Assembly (NCBI GenBank): GCA_015061495.1
Contig: SUWL01000010.1
Location: forward strand, 1-54,023
DNA from: Lentisphaerota bacterium
GTDB taxonomy: Bacteria; Verrucomicrobiota; Lentisphaeria; Victivallales; Victivallaceae
Direction of reading: 5' to 3'
Length of the DNA: 54,023 nt
Position 1 is the stretch's first letter; each line of letters starts with the position of its first letter. The notes below the pieces were generated by a model, which saw nothing but the letters and a program-made list of their open reading frames with translations, ran no database searches and was not told the DNA's origin. Shown here piece after piece: positions 16,051 through 24,294 of this stretch. A program made the translations under genes and the position numbers.

Positions 16051-17118
16051 ATGAAAAAAGTCAAATATGCGATCATCGGTTTCGGCGGCATCGCCGAAAA
16101 CCGTATCGCCAAAGAAGGTTTCGGTTGTGACAAAGCCCGTTTCAACGGGCTTCCCAATGCGGAATTGGTCGGTGCCACCGATATGAATCCCGCCCGGGAA
16201 TCTGCCGCAAACGCACTTGGTCTCAAATGGTACAAAGATATGGATGCGATTTTCGCAGATCCGGAAATTGATGCCGTCTATATCGCAACCAACAACTTGA
16301 GCCATGCACCCATCGCCATCAAAGCGATGAATGCCGGCAAACATGTCATGAGTGAAAAGCCGCTCGCCACCAGTGTTGCCGATGCGTCTGCCATGGTCAA
16401 ACTCGCCGCTAAAAAACGGTTGAGCCTGACCATTGACCACATGATGGTCTACAACGCATTCAACCAGTTGGCGCACAAATATATTGCCAACAATAAACTT
16501 GGCAATATCAACGACAGCTGCTTCCACATGGAGTTCCTTTTCGGTGCGGATCCGGCTGAAGCAGCCTCCTGGCGCTGCAACAACGTAGATGAAATGGGCG
16601 GTCCCATCGGTGATGTGGCATCCCACTGTATCTACATGGCAGAATTCATGTTTGACAGCAAGATCCGTCAGGTTCAGGCAGTTTATCTGCCCAAGACCCT
16701 TGCCATCAAAGCTGAAGACGGTGCTTACATCCGCTTCACTCTGGAAAACGGTCAGACCGGATCATTCAAAGTTGCTTTCTGCGAAAGCCGCGGCGGTTTG
16801 GTTGGTACTCTTTCCAACCTGGGTTACGAGATCTACGGCGACGCAGCTGTGCTTCGCGGTTTCGGAACCATGTTCCAGCTCTCCGGTTACAAGGATGAGC
16901 CCTACCAGATCCGTCTGGAAATGGAAACGACCGATGGCATCAAGCCCTTGCGTCCCCGCAAATTCCCGAACATCTATCAGCAGATCATCATGCATCATGC
17001 CCAGTCCGTCATTGACGGCAAGCCGCTGAATGCAGATGACGGTCTGCGTAACTTGCGCGCATGTCTTGCGATTCACAAATCCGCCCGCAACGGCGGTAAA
17101 GCATACATCGTCAAGTAA
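16051..17118 (+). CDS. Gfo/Idh/MocA-family oxidoreductase
   Basis: This family performs NAD(P)-dependent oxidation or reduction of sugars, inositols and related compounds. The N-terminal Rossmann domain (YAIIGFGGIAENRI) and the EKP motif (HVMSEKPLATS, about residue 108) with the catalytic-region DHMMVYN are clear; 355 residues is the usual length. It follows the aminotransferase by 22 bases and ends at a strong terminator, so the two form the structural part of a regulator-aminotransferase-dehydrogenase locus. Codon use is strongly biased like its partner. The sugar it acts on cannot be told from sequence. Confidence 0.92.
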   Translation: MKKVKYAIIGFGGIAENRIAKEGFGCDKARFNGLPNAELVGATDMNPARESAANALGLKWYKDMDAIFADPEIDAVYIATNNLSHAPIAIKAMNAGKHVMSEKPLATSVADASAMVKLAAKKRLSLTIDHMMVYNAFNQLAHKYIANNKLGNINDSCFHMEFLFGADPAEAASWRCNNVDEMGGPIGDVASHCIYMAEFMFDSKIRQVQAVYLPKTLAIKAEDGAYIRFTLENGQTGSFKVAFCESRGGLVGTLSNLGYEIYGDAAVLRGFGTMFQLSGYKDEPYQIRLEMETTDGIKPLRPRKFPNIYQQIIMHHAQSVIDGKPLNADDGLRNLRACLAIHKSARNGGKAYIVK

Positions 17119-17134
17119 GATAACGGTGTTCTCC

Positions 17135-17174
17135 ATGCGGGACAGGGTCATTCCTGTCCCGCATATTTTATTTC
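17135..17174 (+). terminator. Strong Rho-independent terminator
   Basis: ATGCGGGACAGG (17135-17146) pairs perfectly with CCTGTCCCGCAT (17153-17164) over 12 bp around a 6-base loop, followed by ATTTTATTTC. It ends the aminotransferase-oxidoreductase transcript. Confidence 0.85.
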
Positions 17175-17191
17175 AAAACAATGGAATCAAA

Positions 17192-17455
17192 ATGAAAAAA
17201 TTCAATTTCACGACCTCCCCGGAGGTTTGCAGCACGTCCATTGATGTAGAGATCGGCGATAGCGGAAAAATAACTTTTGTCCGCTTCAACGGCGGATGTC
17301 ACGGATCACTGCAAGCTGTTTCCGCATTGGTCAAAGGCAAGACTCCGGAAGAAGCCGCCGGAATCATCAGGGGCATCCTCTGCGGCAATAAAAATACCAG
17401 CTGCCCGGATCAACTGGCGATCGCACTGGAATCTCTCATTCCTGAAAAAAAATAA
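17192..17455 (+). CDS. Small TSCPD-domain protein (TIGR03905-like)
   Basis: The 87-residue product is one TSCPD domain: CSTSIDVEI near the start, FNGGCHGSLQAV in the middle and the name-giving NTSCPDQLA near the end, with four Cys that could hold a metal or cluster. Related domains occur at the C-terminus of class II ribonucleotide reductases and as stand-alone proteins of unknown role. ATG 17192 has only a weak GGA ribosome site. It lies between a terminator and the mraY promoter; no promoter of its own was recognised, so expression could depend on read-through. Confidence 0.85.
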   Translation: MKKFNFTTSPEVCSTSIDVEIGDSGKITFVRFNGGCHGSLQAVSALVKGKTPEEAAGIIRGILCGNKNTSCPDQLAIALESLIPEKK

Positions 17456-17476
17456 GATTTTTATCAATTTTTGCAC

Positions 17477-17504
17477 TTGCTTTTTTCCTATGTTGGGATA
17501 TAAT
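17477..17504 (+). promoter_or_regulatory. Promoter of mraY
   Basis: TTGCTT at 17477-17482, a 16-bp spacer and a consensus TATAAT at 17499-17504, about 40 bases before mraY. Confidence 0.6.
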
Positions 17505-17544
17505 ACAACTATGACATAAATCCCATAAAAAACGAGGAAAAAAT

Positions 17545-18651
17545 ATGCTTTATTATCTCTCTTACCTCAGCGAATATTTCGGTCCGTTCCGCCTTTTTGA
17601 CTATATAACCTTCCGTGCCGGAGGAGCAGCTGCCACAGCATTTCTGATCGTCGCAATTTTCGGCGGACGTTTTGCTGCCATGCTCCGTTCATTCAATATC
17701 CGGGCGGCAGCCCGTTACGAAGGAGTTCTCCCGGAAGAACTCCTGGACAAGCGCAAAAACAGTACCCCCTGCATGGGAGGGATCCTGCTTATCGGTGCTG
17801 TCCTGCTGGCGGTGCTGTCCTGGAGTAAATGGCACGCTTCCAATGGAATCAGCTGGATTTTAATGGGTGGTACGCTGGGATTTGCCCTGATCGGTTTTCT
17901 GGACGATTTCCTGAAAGTCTTTCATCAGAAACGTGACGGTCTGCCCGGCAAACTCAAACTGCTCGGTCAATTTCTGGTCGGCGGGATCGTAGTGTGGCTG
18001 TTCTGGAAAAATCCTGAACTCAATAAAATAATGCGCGGCTTTTATATACCTTTTATAAAGCAGCCATTTCAAATATCAGCATGGTATCTGCTGCCGATAT
18101 TTTCGGTGGCAATCATCATCGTCGGTTCAGCCAATGCGGTCAATCTGACCGATGGTAAAGACGGTCTGGCATCCGGATGTACGATTTTTTGTTCGCTGTC
18201 CTATGCAGTGCTGACTTACCTGATGGGACACCAGATATTTGCCCGGTATCTGGATTTGCCCTATATCAGCGGTATTGAAGAAGCCGTGGTCTTTGCTTCC
18301 GCTCTCGGCGGCGGATGTGTCGGTTTTCTCTGGCACAACTGCCATCCGGCATCCATGTTTATGGGCGATACCGGCAGTCTGGCTCTCGGCGGTGCGATCG
18401 GTATGCTGGCAGTACTTTCCCGGCAGGAACTGCTTTTGGCACTAATTGGAGGAGTATTTGTAATGGAAATCGTCTCGGTCATGCTTCAGGTGGCATCTTT
18501 CAAACTTACCGGCAAGCGTATTTTTCTCTGTACTCCGATCCACCACCACTTTGAAAGGAAAGGGTGGAATGAAACTCAAATTGTGGTGCGCTTCTGGATC
18601 CTTTCCGGGATCTTTGCCTTAATGGCATTGGCAACGTTGAAACTCCGCTGA
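17545..18651 (+). CDS. mraY: Phospho-N-acetylmuramoyl-pentapeptide-transferase
   Basis: MraY moves phospho-MurNAc-pentapeptide onto undecaprenyl phosphate to make lipid I at the inner membrane. The 368-residue polytopic protein has the family motifs: TPCMGGILLIG, GFLDDFLKV (catalytic Asp pair), NAVNLTDGKDGLASG, FMGDTGSLALGG and IHHHFERKGWNE. It is transcribed alone between its own promoter and a terminator, not inside a dcw/mra cluster as in most bacteria. A GAGGA ribosome site precedes ATG 17545. The presence of a full-length mraY argues for a peptidoglycan wall. Confidence 0.97.
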   Translation: MLYYLSYLSEYFGPFRLFDYITFRAGGAAATAFLIVAIFGGRFAAMLRSFNIRAAARYEGVLPEELLDKRKNSTPCMGGILLIGAVLLAVLSWSKWHASNGISWILMGGTLGFALIGFLDDFLKVFHQKRDGLPGKLKLLGQFLVGGIVVWLFWKNPELNKIMRGFYIPFIKQPFQISAWYLLPIFSVAIIIVGSANAVNLTDGKDGLASGCTIFCSLSYAVLTYLMGHQIFARYLDLPYISGIEEAVVFASALGGGCVGFLWHNCHPASMFMGDTGSLALGGAIGMLAVLSRQELLLALIGGVFVMEIVSVMLQVASFKLTGKRIFLCTPIHHHFERKGWNETQIVVRFWILSGIFALMALATLKLR

Positions 18652-18673
18652 AACAGCAATTTTCACAATCCTG

Positions 18674-18709
18674 CCGCCGGTTATTGATTTACCGGCGGTT
18701 ATTTTTTTG
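18674..18709 (+). terminator. Rho-independent terminator of mraY
   Basis: CCGCCGGT (18674-18681) pairs with ACCGGCGG (18691-18698), loop of 9 bases, followed by TTATTTTTTTG. Confidence 0.8.
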
Positions 18710-18762
18710 CCCTCAAACTTAATTTAATCGATAAAAAAAACATATTTTTTTTAATCTTCCTC

Positions 18763-18790
18763 TTGATTTTTTCCAGAATCCGCTTAAAGT
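18763..18790 (+). promoter_or_regulatory. Promoter of the arginine decarboxylase operon
   Basis: TTGATT at 18763-18768, a 16-bp spacer and TAAAGT at 18785-18790. The -10 is off consensus, which would fit an inducible operon. Confidence 0.4.
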
Positions 18791-18824
18791 GAATTCCAGA
18801 TACAATAAAACAGAAGAGGAAATC

Positions 18825-19316
18825 ATGGAAATCGTATTGGAAAGCTTCAAACGTCTGCCGTTGTCAACTATGTTGGCGGCGCGAAGTTACGGCATCGATA
18901 ATATATCTGCCCCCAAGTGCGCCCCGATTGAAAAGAAATTGTGCATGGCGATCGTGCGAGAAGACAACCGGGAAGTTCTTGATTTCCTCAACCGCGGAGC
19001 AGACCTGAACTTCCGGGATGACCCAGATGGCTGGACTCCGCTGATCTACAGCATTTATTACGGCAACCGCAAAGCACTTAAACTGCTGTTGGCACGCGGT
19101 GCCGATGTCTGTACGGCAGATTATGCCAACCGTACCCCGGTAATGTTCGCCGCTGTTCGCGGCGATGCGGAACTTATCATTGATCTGCTCCAACGGGGTG
19201 CAAAATTGAATGTCTGCGATTTCCGGGGAAAAAGTGCGCTGGACTTTGCCATTGAATATCACCGTGATAACTGTGTTGAACTTCTGCGGAACCCCCCAAT
19301 AGTAACGGAGGATTAA
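18825..19316 (+). CDS. Ankyrin-repeat protein
   Basis: The 163-residue protein has about three ankyrin repeats between residues 45 and 155 (NREVLDFLNRGADLNFRDD, GWTPLIYSIYYGNRKALKLL then LARGADVCTADYANRTPVMF, and DAELIIDLLQRGAKLNVCD), so it should bind another protein. No signal peptide is seen, so it is probably cytosolic. ATG 18825 has an AGAGGA ribosome site; an in-frame GTG at 18789 overlaps the promoter and was rejected. It opens an operon with the antiporter (3-base gap) and the arginine decarboxylase. Its partner is unknown; a role in regulating or stabilising one of the two is inferred from position only. Confidence 0.85.
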   Translation: MEIVLESFKRLPLSTMLAARSYGIDNISAPKCAPIEKKLCMAIVREDNREVLDFLNRGADLNFRDDPDGWTPLIYSIYYGNRKALKLLLARGADVCTADYANRTPVMFAAVRGDAELIIDLLQRGAKLNVCDFRGKSALDFAIEYHRDNCVELLRNPPIVTED

Positions 19317-19319
19317 ATT

Positions 19320-20783
19320 ATGGCAGAGAAAAACAAAAAACTCGGAGTAATGGCTCTATCAGCACTGGTCGTCAGTGCGATGATCGGCGGTGGCATATTC
19401 AGTATGCCGCAAAATATCGCCCAGGGAGCCTCGGTAATGGCAGTTGCCATGGCATGGTTCATTTCCGGCGTGGGAATATTCTTCCTTGCCGGTACATTCA
19501 GGATCCTCGCCGAAGTCCGCCCGGATGCGACAACCGGTATTTATGCCTATGCCAGGATCGGATTCGGCAGATTTGCCGGATTTCAAATTGCCTGGTCATA
19601 CTGGTTATGCAACATATTCGGCAATGTGGCATATGCTGTTTTGCTGATGGATGCAATGAATTACTTTTTCCCCGGCTGGTTCACCGGCGGAAACAATATA
19701 TGGTCGATAATTGGAGGATCCATGGTTATCTGGTTGATGAATTTCGCAGTACTGCGCGGTATCCGGCAGGCAGCATCCATCAACACGATCGGCACGATCT
19801 GCAAACTTGTCCCGCTGGCAATATTCATCGTAGTAATGCTCTTTGCATTCCGTTGGAGCTGCTTTACCACCGATATGTTCGGTACAGAAACCGTAAAATC
19901 TCTCGATCTCAAACCGCTTGGCAGTTTCCTCGGACAAATCAAATCCACAATGATGGTAACTTTGTGGGCATTCATCGGTATCGAAGGTGCCGTGGTTATC
20001 TCTGCCGGGGCAGACAGTCAGCGTTCTGTAGGCAGAGCCACCATGATCGGTTTTGCCGGATGCCTGGCAATATATGTACTGCTCTCACTGCTCCCATTCG
20101 GCAGTATGTCCCAAGGGGAACTTGCCAACTTGAGCAATCCCTCTACTGCAGAAATCCTGCAAAAAGCCGTACATGCTTCATGGGGCGGAGTCATCATGAA
20201 TCTCGGAGTCATCATCGCCCTGCTCACCAGCTGGCTGGCATTCACCATCATGATCGCTCAAATCCCTTATGCCGCTGCCAAAGATGGAACGTTTCCCAAA
20301 ATATTTGCCCATGAAAACAACTGTAATTCTCCGGATGTCTCTCTCTTTGTCACCAGCAGCATCATGCAGCTGACCATGATCCTGGTGTACTTCGCAAATA
20401 ATGCCTGGAATACCATGCTCAGTATAACCAGCGTAATGATCCTGCCTGCCTACTTCGCCTGCACTCTCTACCTTTGGAAAGTATGTGCAAAAGGTCAGTA
20501 TCCGGTCTCTGCTTCGGTGAAGCTCACCTTTGCCACTGTATGCGGGATCGCCGGATCCATCTACGCGCTCTGGATGATCTACGCTGCGGGGATCAAATAT
20601 CTGGCTATGACCTTCATCTTCCTTGCAGCCGGGATACCGGTATTCATCTGGGCAGCCAGAGAACGTACCTCCGGACAAAATAAACGTTGTTTCACCGCAC
20701 CGGAACTGCTGGCAGCAATTCTGATCGTTATCATCGCCATAATCGCAGCGGCAAGCGCTATCAATGGAACAATCGATCTTTGA
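19320..20783 (+). CDS. Basic amino acid antiporter (arginine:agmatine or arginine:ornithine type)
   Basis: This 487-residue inner-membrane protein has about 12 transmembrane segments and the APA-family N-terminus SAMIGGGIFSMPQNIAQGAS, with the substrate-binding GGGIF loop. The early sequence looks closer to ArcD/AaxC-type antiporters than to E. coli AdiC by my reading. The operon partner is an AdiA-type arginine decarboxylase, so arginine uptake coupled to agmatine export is the most likely exchange; the pair consumes a cytosolic proton per turnover. The start follows GGAGGATTAAATT after the ankyrin stop. Arginine:ornithine exchange remains possible. Confidence 0.85.
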   Translation: MAEKNKKLGVMALSALVVSAMIGGGIFSMPQNIAQGASVMAVAMAWFISGVGIFFLAGTFRILAEVRPDATTGIYAYARIGFGRFAGFQIAWSYWLCNIFGNVAYAVLLMDAMNYFFPGWFTGGNNIWSIIGGSMVIWLMNFAVLRGIRQAASINTIGTICKLVPLAIFIVVMLFAFRWSCFTTDMFGTETVKSLDLKPLGSFLGQIKSTMMVTLWAFIGIEGAVVISAGADSQRSVGRATMIGFAGCLAIYVLLSLLPFGSMSQGELANLSNPSTAEILQKAVHASWGGVIMNLGVIIALLTSWLAFTIMIAQIPYAAAKDGTFPKIFAHENNCNSPDVSLFVTSSIMQLTMILVYFANNAWNTMLSITSVMILPAYFACTLYLWKVCAKGQYPVSASVKLTFATVCGIAGSIYALWMIYAAGIKYLAMTFIFLAAGIPVFIWAARERTSGQNKRCFTAPELLAAILIVIIAIIAAASAINGTIDL

Positions 20784-20796
20784 AGGAAAACAAATC

Positions 20797-23073
20797 ATGG
20801 ATAACCGCAAAATCCTCATCATCGAAGACAGCACTGTTACCGGCAGCGACATCATGAGCGCAGCATTGGACAATCTGGCACATGAACTTACCATCAATGA
20901 TTACCGCATCAGTCGCGCCGGATCATACGCTGAAGCAATGCCTCCGGCTGAAACTGACATGGACATTGATGCAATTCTAATGGCAGTAGACCTCTCTCCG
21001 GCAAGCAGAAATTCAACTGATATGACAGAGCTGCTGAATATCATCTCTCAATGGCAGCCGGAAGTTCCGCTATTCATGCTCTCCGACCGGGAACAGACTG
21101 CAAAAAACATCTCTCTGGAATTGATGCAATATTCCACTGAATTCATCTGGATATTTGAAGACAGTCCGGTTTTCATTGCCGGAAGGATCATTGCCGCCGT
21201 GGAAAGATTCCGGAAAAAACTGCTACCTCCTCTGATGCAGGCGATTTGGGACTACAATGAACAGAATCATGAATATTCATGGGCCGCCCCAGGTCATCAG
21301 GGAGGCAGAGGATTCACAAAATCCCAGGCTGGCAAAAAATTCTACGACTTTTATGGTGAAAATCTCTTCCGCACCGACACCGGGATCGAAAGATCCAGCA
21401 TCGGTTCACTGCTGGACCATACCGGAGCATTCGGAGAGAGTGAAAAACTGGCAGCCAAGGTCTTCGGTTCAGATATATCCTTTTCCGGGATCGTCGGCAC
21501 ATCCGGCTCCAACCGCTCCATCATGCAGTCTGTCCTCGCCGACGGAGATCTTGCCATCTGCGACCGCAACTGCCATAAATCCATTGAACAAGGCTTGATA
21601 AATACCGGTGCAGTGCCGGTTTATATGATCCCATGCCGCAACCGTTACGGGATCATCGGGCCGATCCTGCCGGAAGAAATGAGTGCGGAAAACATCAGCA
21701 AAAAAATTGCGGCATCTCCGCTGAAAATATCCGGAGACACCAGAGCCTATGCAGTCGTAACCAACTGCACCTATGACGGATTGTGTTACAATGCAAAAAA
21801 AGCTGAAGAACTTTTGGAAAAATCCAGTGACCGTATCCACTTCGACGAAGCATGGTATGCTTACGCCAGATTCAACCCCATATATCAGGATCACTATGCC
21901 ATGCGCGGATGTCCGGAAAAACACCATGGGGCGACCGTCTTTGCAACTCATTCCACCCACAAACTGCTGGCGGCACTTTCCCAGGCAAGTTACATCCACA
22001 TGCGGAACGGCAAAAAAGCTCCAGGATTCGATCAGCTCAACCAAGGTTATATGCTCAATGCATCCACTTCACCGCTTTATGCGATTTGCGGTTCAAATGA
22101 TATAGCCGTAAAAATGATGGCGGACAACGGAACGGCATTGACCGGGCAGGTTATTGAAGAAGCAGTCGATTTCCGGCAAGCTCTTGCCAAACTGGAACGG
22201 GAATTTGCAGCACGTGATTCTTGGTTTTTCAAAGGTTGGCATCCTCCTGTGATAACCGATCCGGATACCGGAAAACAGTGGGATTTTGCGGATGCCCCGG
22301 CAAAATTGCTGTGTTCCGACCAACGCTGCTGGCGCTTGACTCCCGGAGAAAAATGGCACGGTTTTGAACAGCTCCGTGATGACAACTGGGTAATGCTCGA
22401 TCCGATAAAAGTCAGCATTCTTGCCCCCGGTATGGGAGATGACGGAGAAATCATGGAAACAGGAGTTCCTGCCGCACTGGTTTCGGCATATATTTACAAT
22501 GCCGGTATCGTGCCGACCAGAACGACCGATTTCCAACTGATGTTCCTCTTTTCCATCGGGATCACCAAAGGCAAGTGGGTAACTCTGCTCAACGCCCTGC
22601 TCCGCTTCAAAGAACTTTATGACCGAAATGCCCCCGTATCGGAAGTTCTGCCGGAAACAGCAGCACTCTATCCGCAGAAATACAATAATTGCGGCATCCG
22701 TTCTCTCGGTGAAAAAATGTTTGCACATCTGAAAAAATACCGCCCGGATGCCAAATTGAATGCCGCTTTTGAATCTTTACCGGTTCAGGTAATGACCCCC
22801 CGGCAGGCTTATATGGAAATCATTCGCGGCAATACGGAACTTGTCCCGGCAGATAAGCTTGCCAACCGGGTAACTGCCAACGCCGTCATCCCCTACCCCC
22901 CGGGAATTCCCATGGTCATGTCAGGAGAAAGATTCGGCGGTCTGGACGATCCGCATATAGCGTACCTGCAATCTTTGACCGCATGGGACAAAGAATTTCC
23001 CGGTTTTGAACACGTTACCGAAGGATGCACTGTGATCGACGGCATATATCATCTGCGCTGCATTATTGATTAA
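20797..23073 (+). CDS. adiA: Acid-inducible-type arginine decarboxylase (AdiA-like)
   Basis: This PLP enzyme converts arginine to agmatine and CO2. The 758-residue product has an N-terminal response-regulator-like wing domain (about 1-135), a core with APGHQGG, YGENLFRTDTGIERSSIGSL, DRNCHKSIEQG, HFDEAWY and the PLP lysine Lys389 in THSTHKLLAALSQAS, and a full C-terminal domain ending DGIYHLRCIID. The YGENLFRTD and GTSGSNR segments match AdiA as I remember it better than lysine or ornithine decarboxylases. ATG 20797 with GAAGGA upstream is chosen over an upstream start that overlaps the antiporter gene. With the antiporter it forms an acid-resistance or arginine-catabolic module. A GC-rich terminator follows. 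Confidence 0.93.
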   Translation: MDNRKILIIEDSTVTGSDIMSAALDNLAHELTINDYRISRAGSYAEAMPPAETDMDIDAILMAVDLSPASRNSTDMTELLNIISQWQPEVPLFMLSDREQTAKNISLELMQYSTEFIWIFEDSPVFIAGRIIAAVERFRKKLLPPLMQAIWDYNEQNHEYSWAAPGHQGGRGFTKSQAGKKFYDFYGENLFRTDTGIERSSIGSLLDHTGAFGESEKLAAKVFGSDISFSGIVGTSGSNRSIMQSVLADGDLAICDRNCHKSIEQGLINTGAVPVYMIPCRNRYGIIGPILPEEMSAENISKKIAASPLKISGDTRAYAVVTNCTYDGLCYNAKKAEELLEKSSDRIHFDEAWYAYARFNPIYQDHYAMRGCPEKHHGATVFATHSTHKLLAALSQASYIHMRNGKKAPGFDQLNQGYMLNASTSPLYAICGSNDIAVKMMADNGTALTGQVIEEAVDFRQALAKLEREFAARDSWFFKGWHPPVITDPDTGKQWDFADAPAKLLCSDQRCWRLTPGEKWHGFEQLRDDNWVMLDPIKVSILAPGMGDDGEIMETGVPAALVSAYIYNAGIVPTRTTDFQLMFLFSIGITKGKWVTLLNALLRFKELYDRNAPVSEVLPETAALYPQKYNNCGIRSLGEKMFAHLKKYRPDAKLNAAFESLPVQVMTPRQAYMEIIRGNTELVPADKLANRVTANAVIPYPPGIPMVMSGERFGGLDDPHIAYLQSLTAWDKEFPGFEHVTEGCTVIDGIYHLRCIID

Positions 23074-23085
23074 GCCCCCACACCC

Positions 23086-23138
23086 ACGGGGCGGCACCAA
23101 GGCTTCTCCCCGGAGCCGCCGCCCCGTTTCTTTTTTTT
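23086..23138 (+). terminator. Rho-independent terminator of the arginine decarboxylase operon
   Basis: ACGGGGCGGC (23086-23095) pairs perfectly with GCCGCCCCGT (23118-23127), and the stem is followed by TTC and eight T. Confidence 0.85.
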
Positions 23139-23202
23139 ACAGCAAACACCGGTATTCTCCGGGGAATTATAAAAAAAACGATTTTTTCTCCTTGCATACA
23201 GG

Positions 23203-23231
23203 TTGATATCTGAAAATTAGCGATATATATT
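23203..23231 (+). promoter_or_regulatory. Promoter of the XRE-type regulator gene
   Basis: TTGATA at 23203-23208, a 17-bp spacer and TATATT at 23226-23231, about 50 bases before the gene. Confidence 0.55.
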
Positions 23232-23280
23232 ATAATAAGTGTAATTTTATAATAGTAATCGTCACCGGGGAAATATCGAT

Positions 23281-24078
23281 ATGAATCGTGAATCCTTTGT
23301 AAAAAAACTGCAGGATGTCATCAGAGATTCAGGACTTCAGCAAAATATCATTGCCGAAGCACTTGATTTGTCATCTGCAGCGATTTCACAATTTATCCAC
23401 GGCATCGTACTGCCCAATCCGGAACAGTTAAGTTCCATTCTGTCGCTTTTATGCATCCCGGAAGAAGAACAGGTAAAGCTGGTTCAGGATCTGTACACCC
23501 TGCGGGAAGAGTGCGGCGAAGAAGACAGCCGCAATGACATTGACTATGATGAGTTGGATGAAGATTTCGTCAACGCTACCAGTTTAGAATCAATTTTCAC
23601 TGATATGCTAACAAACGACCCCCAGGTACCATCGCAACTGATGTTTGCAGAACCGCAAATCGGCGGCATTCCGGTGATCCACCTGCACGATCTGGATGAC
23701 TACACCCCAAGCATGGGATTGTATGATTTCGCAACAATGATACCGCACGATCTGCTGTTACGGGATTACGGTTCACTGGGGACTCCGGTGGTTGTCCTTG
23801 CAACCGGAACTCAACTGGGATTGAGATATTGCGGCATGATACAGATGACTCTTGCAGAAGATGTTCCATTCAGTTTGTCGGCATTGGCTCTGATTTGTTT
23901 GCCCGGGTACAAATATCGCATGATTCCGGCAGGAGACCGTAAATCATGCCGGGGCTTGGAATCTCTTTTTGATATGAAACTGAAAATCGATACCCCGCCA
24001 CTGTGGGGGCTCCCCATCGTGGAGTTTACGTTGCTGCCTGGTTCCATAGATGATATGAGAAAGGAATTGCCGCAATGA
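23281..24078 (+). CDS. XRE-type helix-turn-helix protein with unknown C-terminal domain
   Basis: The 265-residue protein has an N-terminal XRE/Cro helix-turn-helix (about 10-65: SGLQQNIIAEALDLSSAAIS, FIHGIVLPNPEQLSSIL), an acidic linker (about 80-100, EECGEEDSRNDIDYDELDED) and a C-terminal domain (about 115-265) I do not recognise, with IPVIHLHDLDDYTPSMGLYD and YCGMIQMTLAEDVPFSLSA. It lacks the Ser-Lys dyad of LexA/CI-type regulators as far as I can see. Its stop overlaps the start of a 57-residue membrane protein (ATGA), so the two are translated together. Likely a DNA-binding regulator; target unknown. Confidence 0.8.
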   Translation: MNRESFVKKLQDVIRDSGLQQNIIAEALDLSSAAISQFIHGIVLPNPEQLSSILSLLCIPEEEQVKLVQDLYTLREECGEEDSRNDIDYDELDEDFVNATSLESIFTDMLTNDPQVPSQLMFAEPQIGGIPVIHLHDLDDYTPSMGLYDFATMIPHDLLLRDYGSLGTPVVVLATGTQLGLRYCGMIQMTLAEDVPFSLSALALICLPGYKYRMIPAGDRKSCRGLESLFDMKLKIDTPPLWGLPIVEFTLLPGSIDDMRKELPQ

Positions 24079-24248
24079 AAATATCAATGTTCAGCACCAT
24101 TGTAACGGGTTTTATTCTGTCCATGCTGATCGCTGCGGCAATATCTTATTATACCGGTCTGCGCGGAAACCCGGAATTGGCTGCAAAAACCATTCATCCG
24201 ATAATAAACTCCTGGAACAATATAAAAGGCATACTCGCAGATCGGTAA
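24075..24248 (+). CDS. 57-residue single-pass membrane protein
   Basis: Start codon overlaps the XRE gene stop codon (ATGA at 24075-24078), which implies translational coupling. The product has one strongly hydrophobic segment (about 8-26, TIVTGFILSMLIAAAISYY), then a short polar tail (RGNPELAAKTIHPIINSWNN then IKGILADR). No family was recognised. It may anchor or antagonise the regulator encoded just upstream, by analogy with other coupled regulator and small-membrane-protein pairs; this is inference. Confidence 0.6.
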   Translation: MKISMFSTIVTGFILSMLIAAAISYYTGLRGNPELAAKTIHPIINSWNNIKGILADR

Positions 24249-24294
24249 AAAGCGCTGAAAAACAAAATTTTGATTACAGAATGGAATCTATAAA

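Noticed and set aside
17135-17164. Operator-like palindrome
   Set aside because: The 12-bp stem followed by a T-rich tail right after a stop codon is better explained as a terminator.
23141-23280. Possible tRNA or small RNA gene
   Set aside because: No T-loop consensus or cloverleaf was found; the region is explained by the promoter of the XRE gene.
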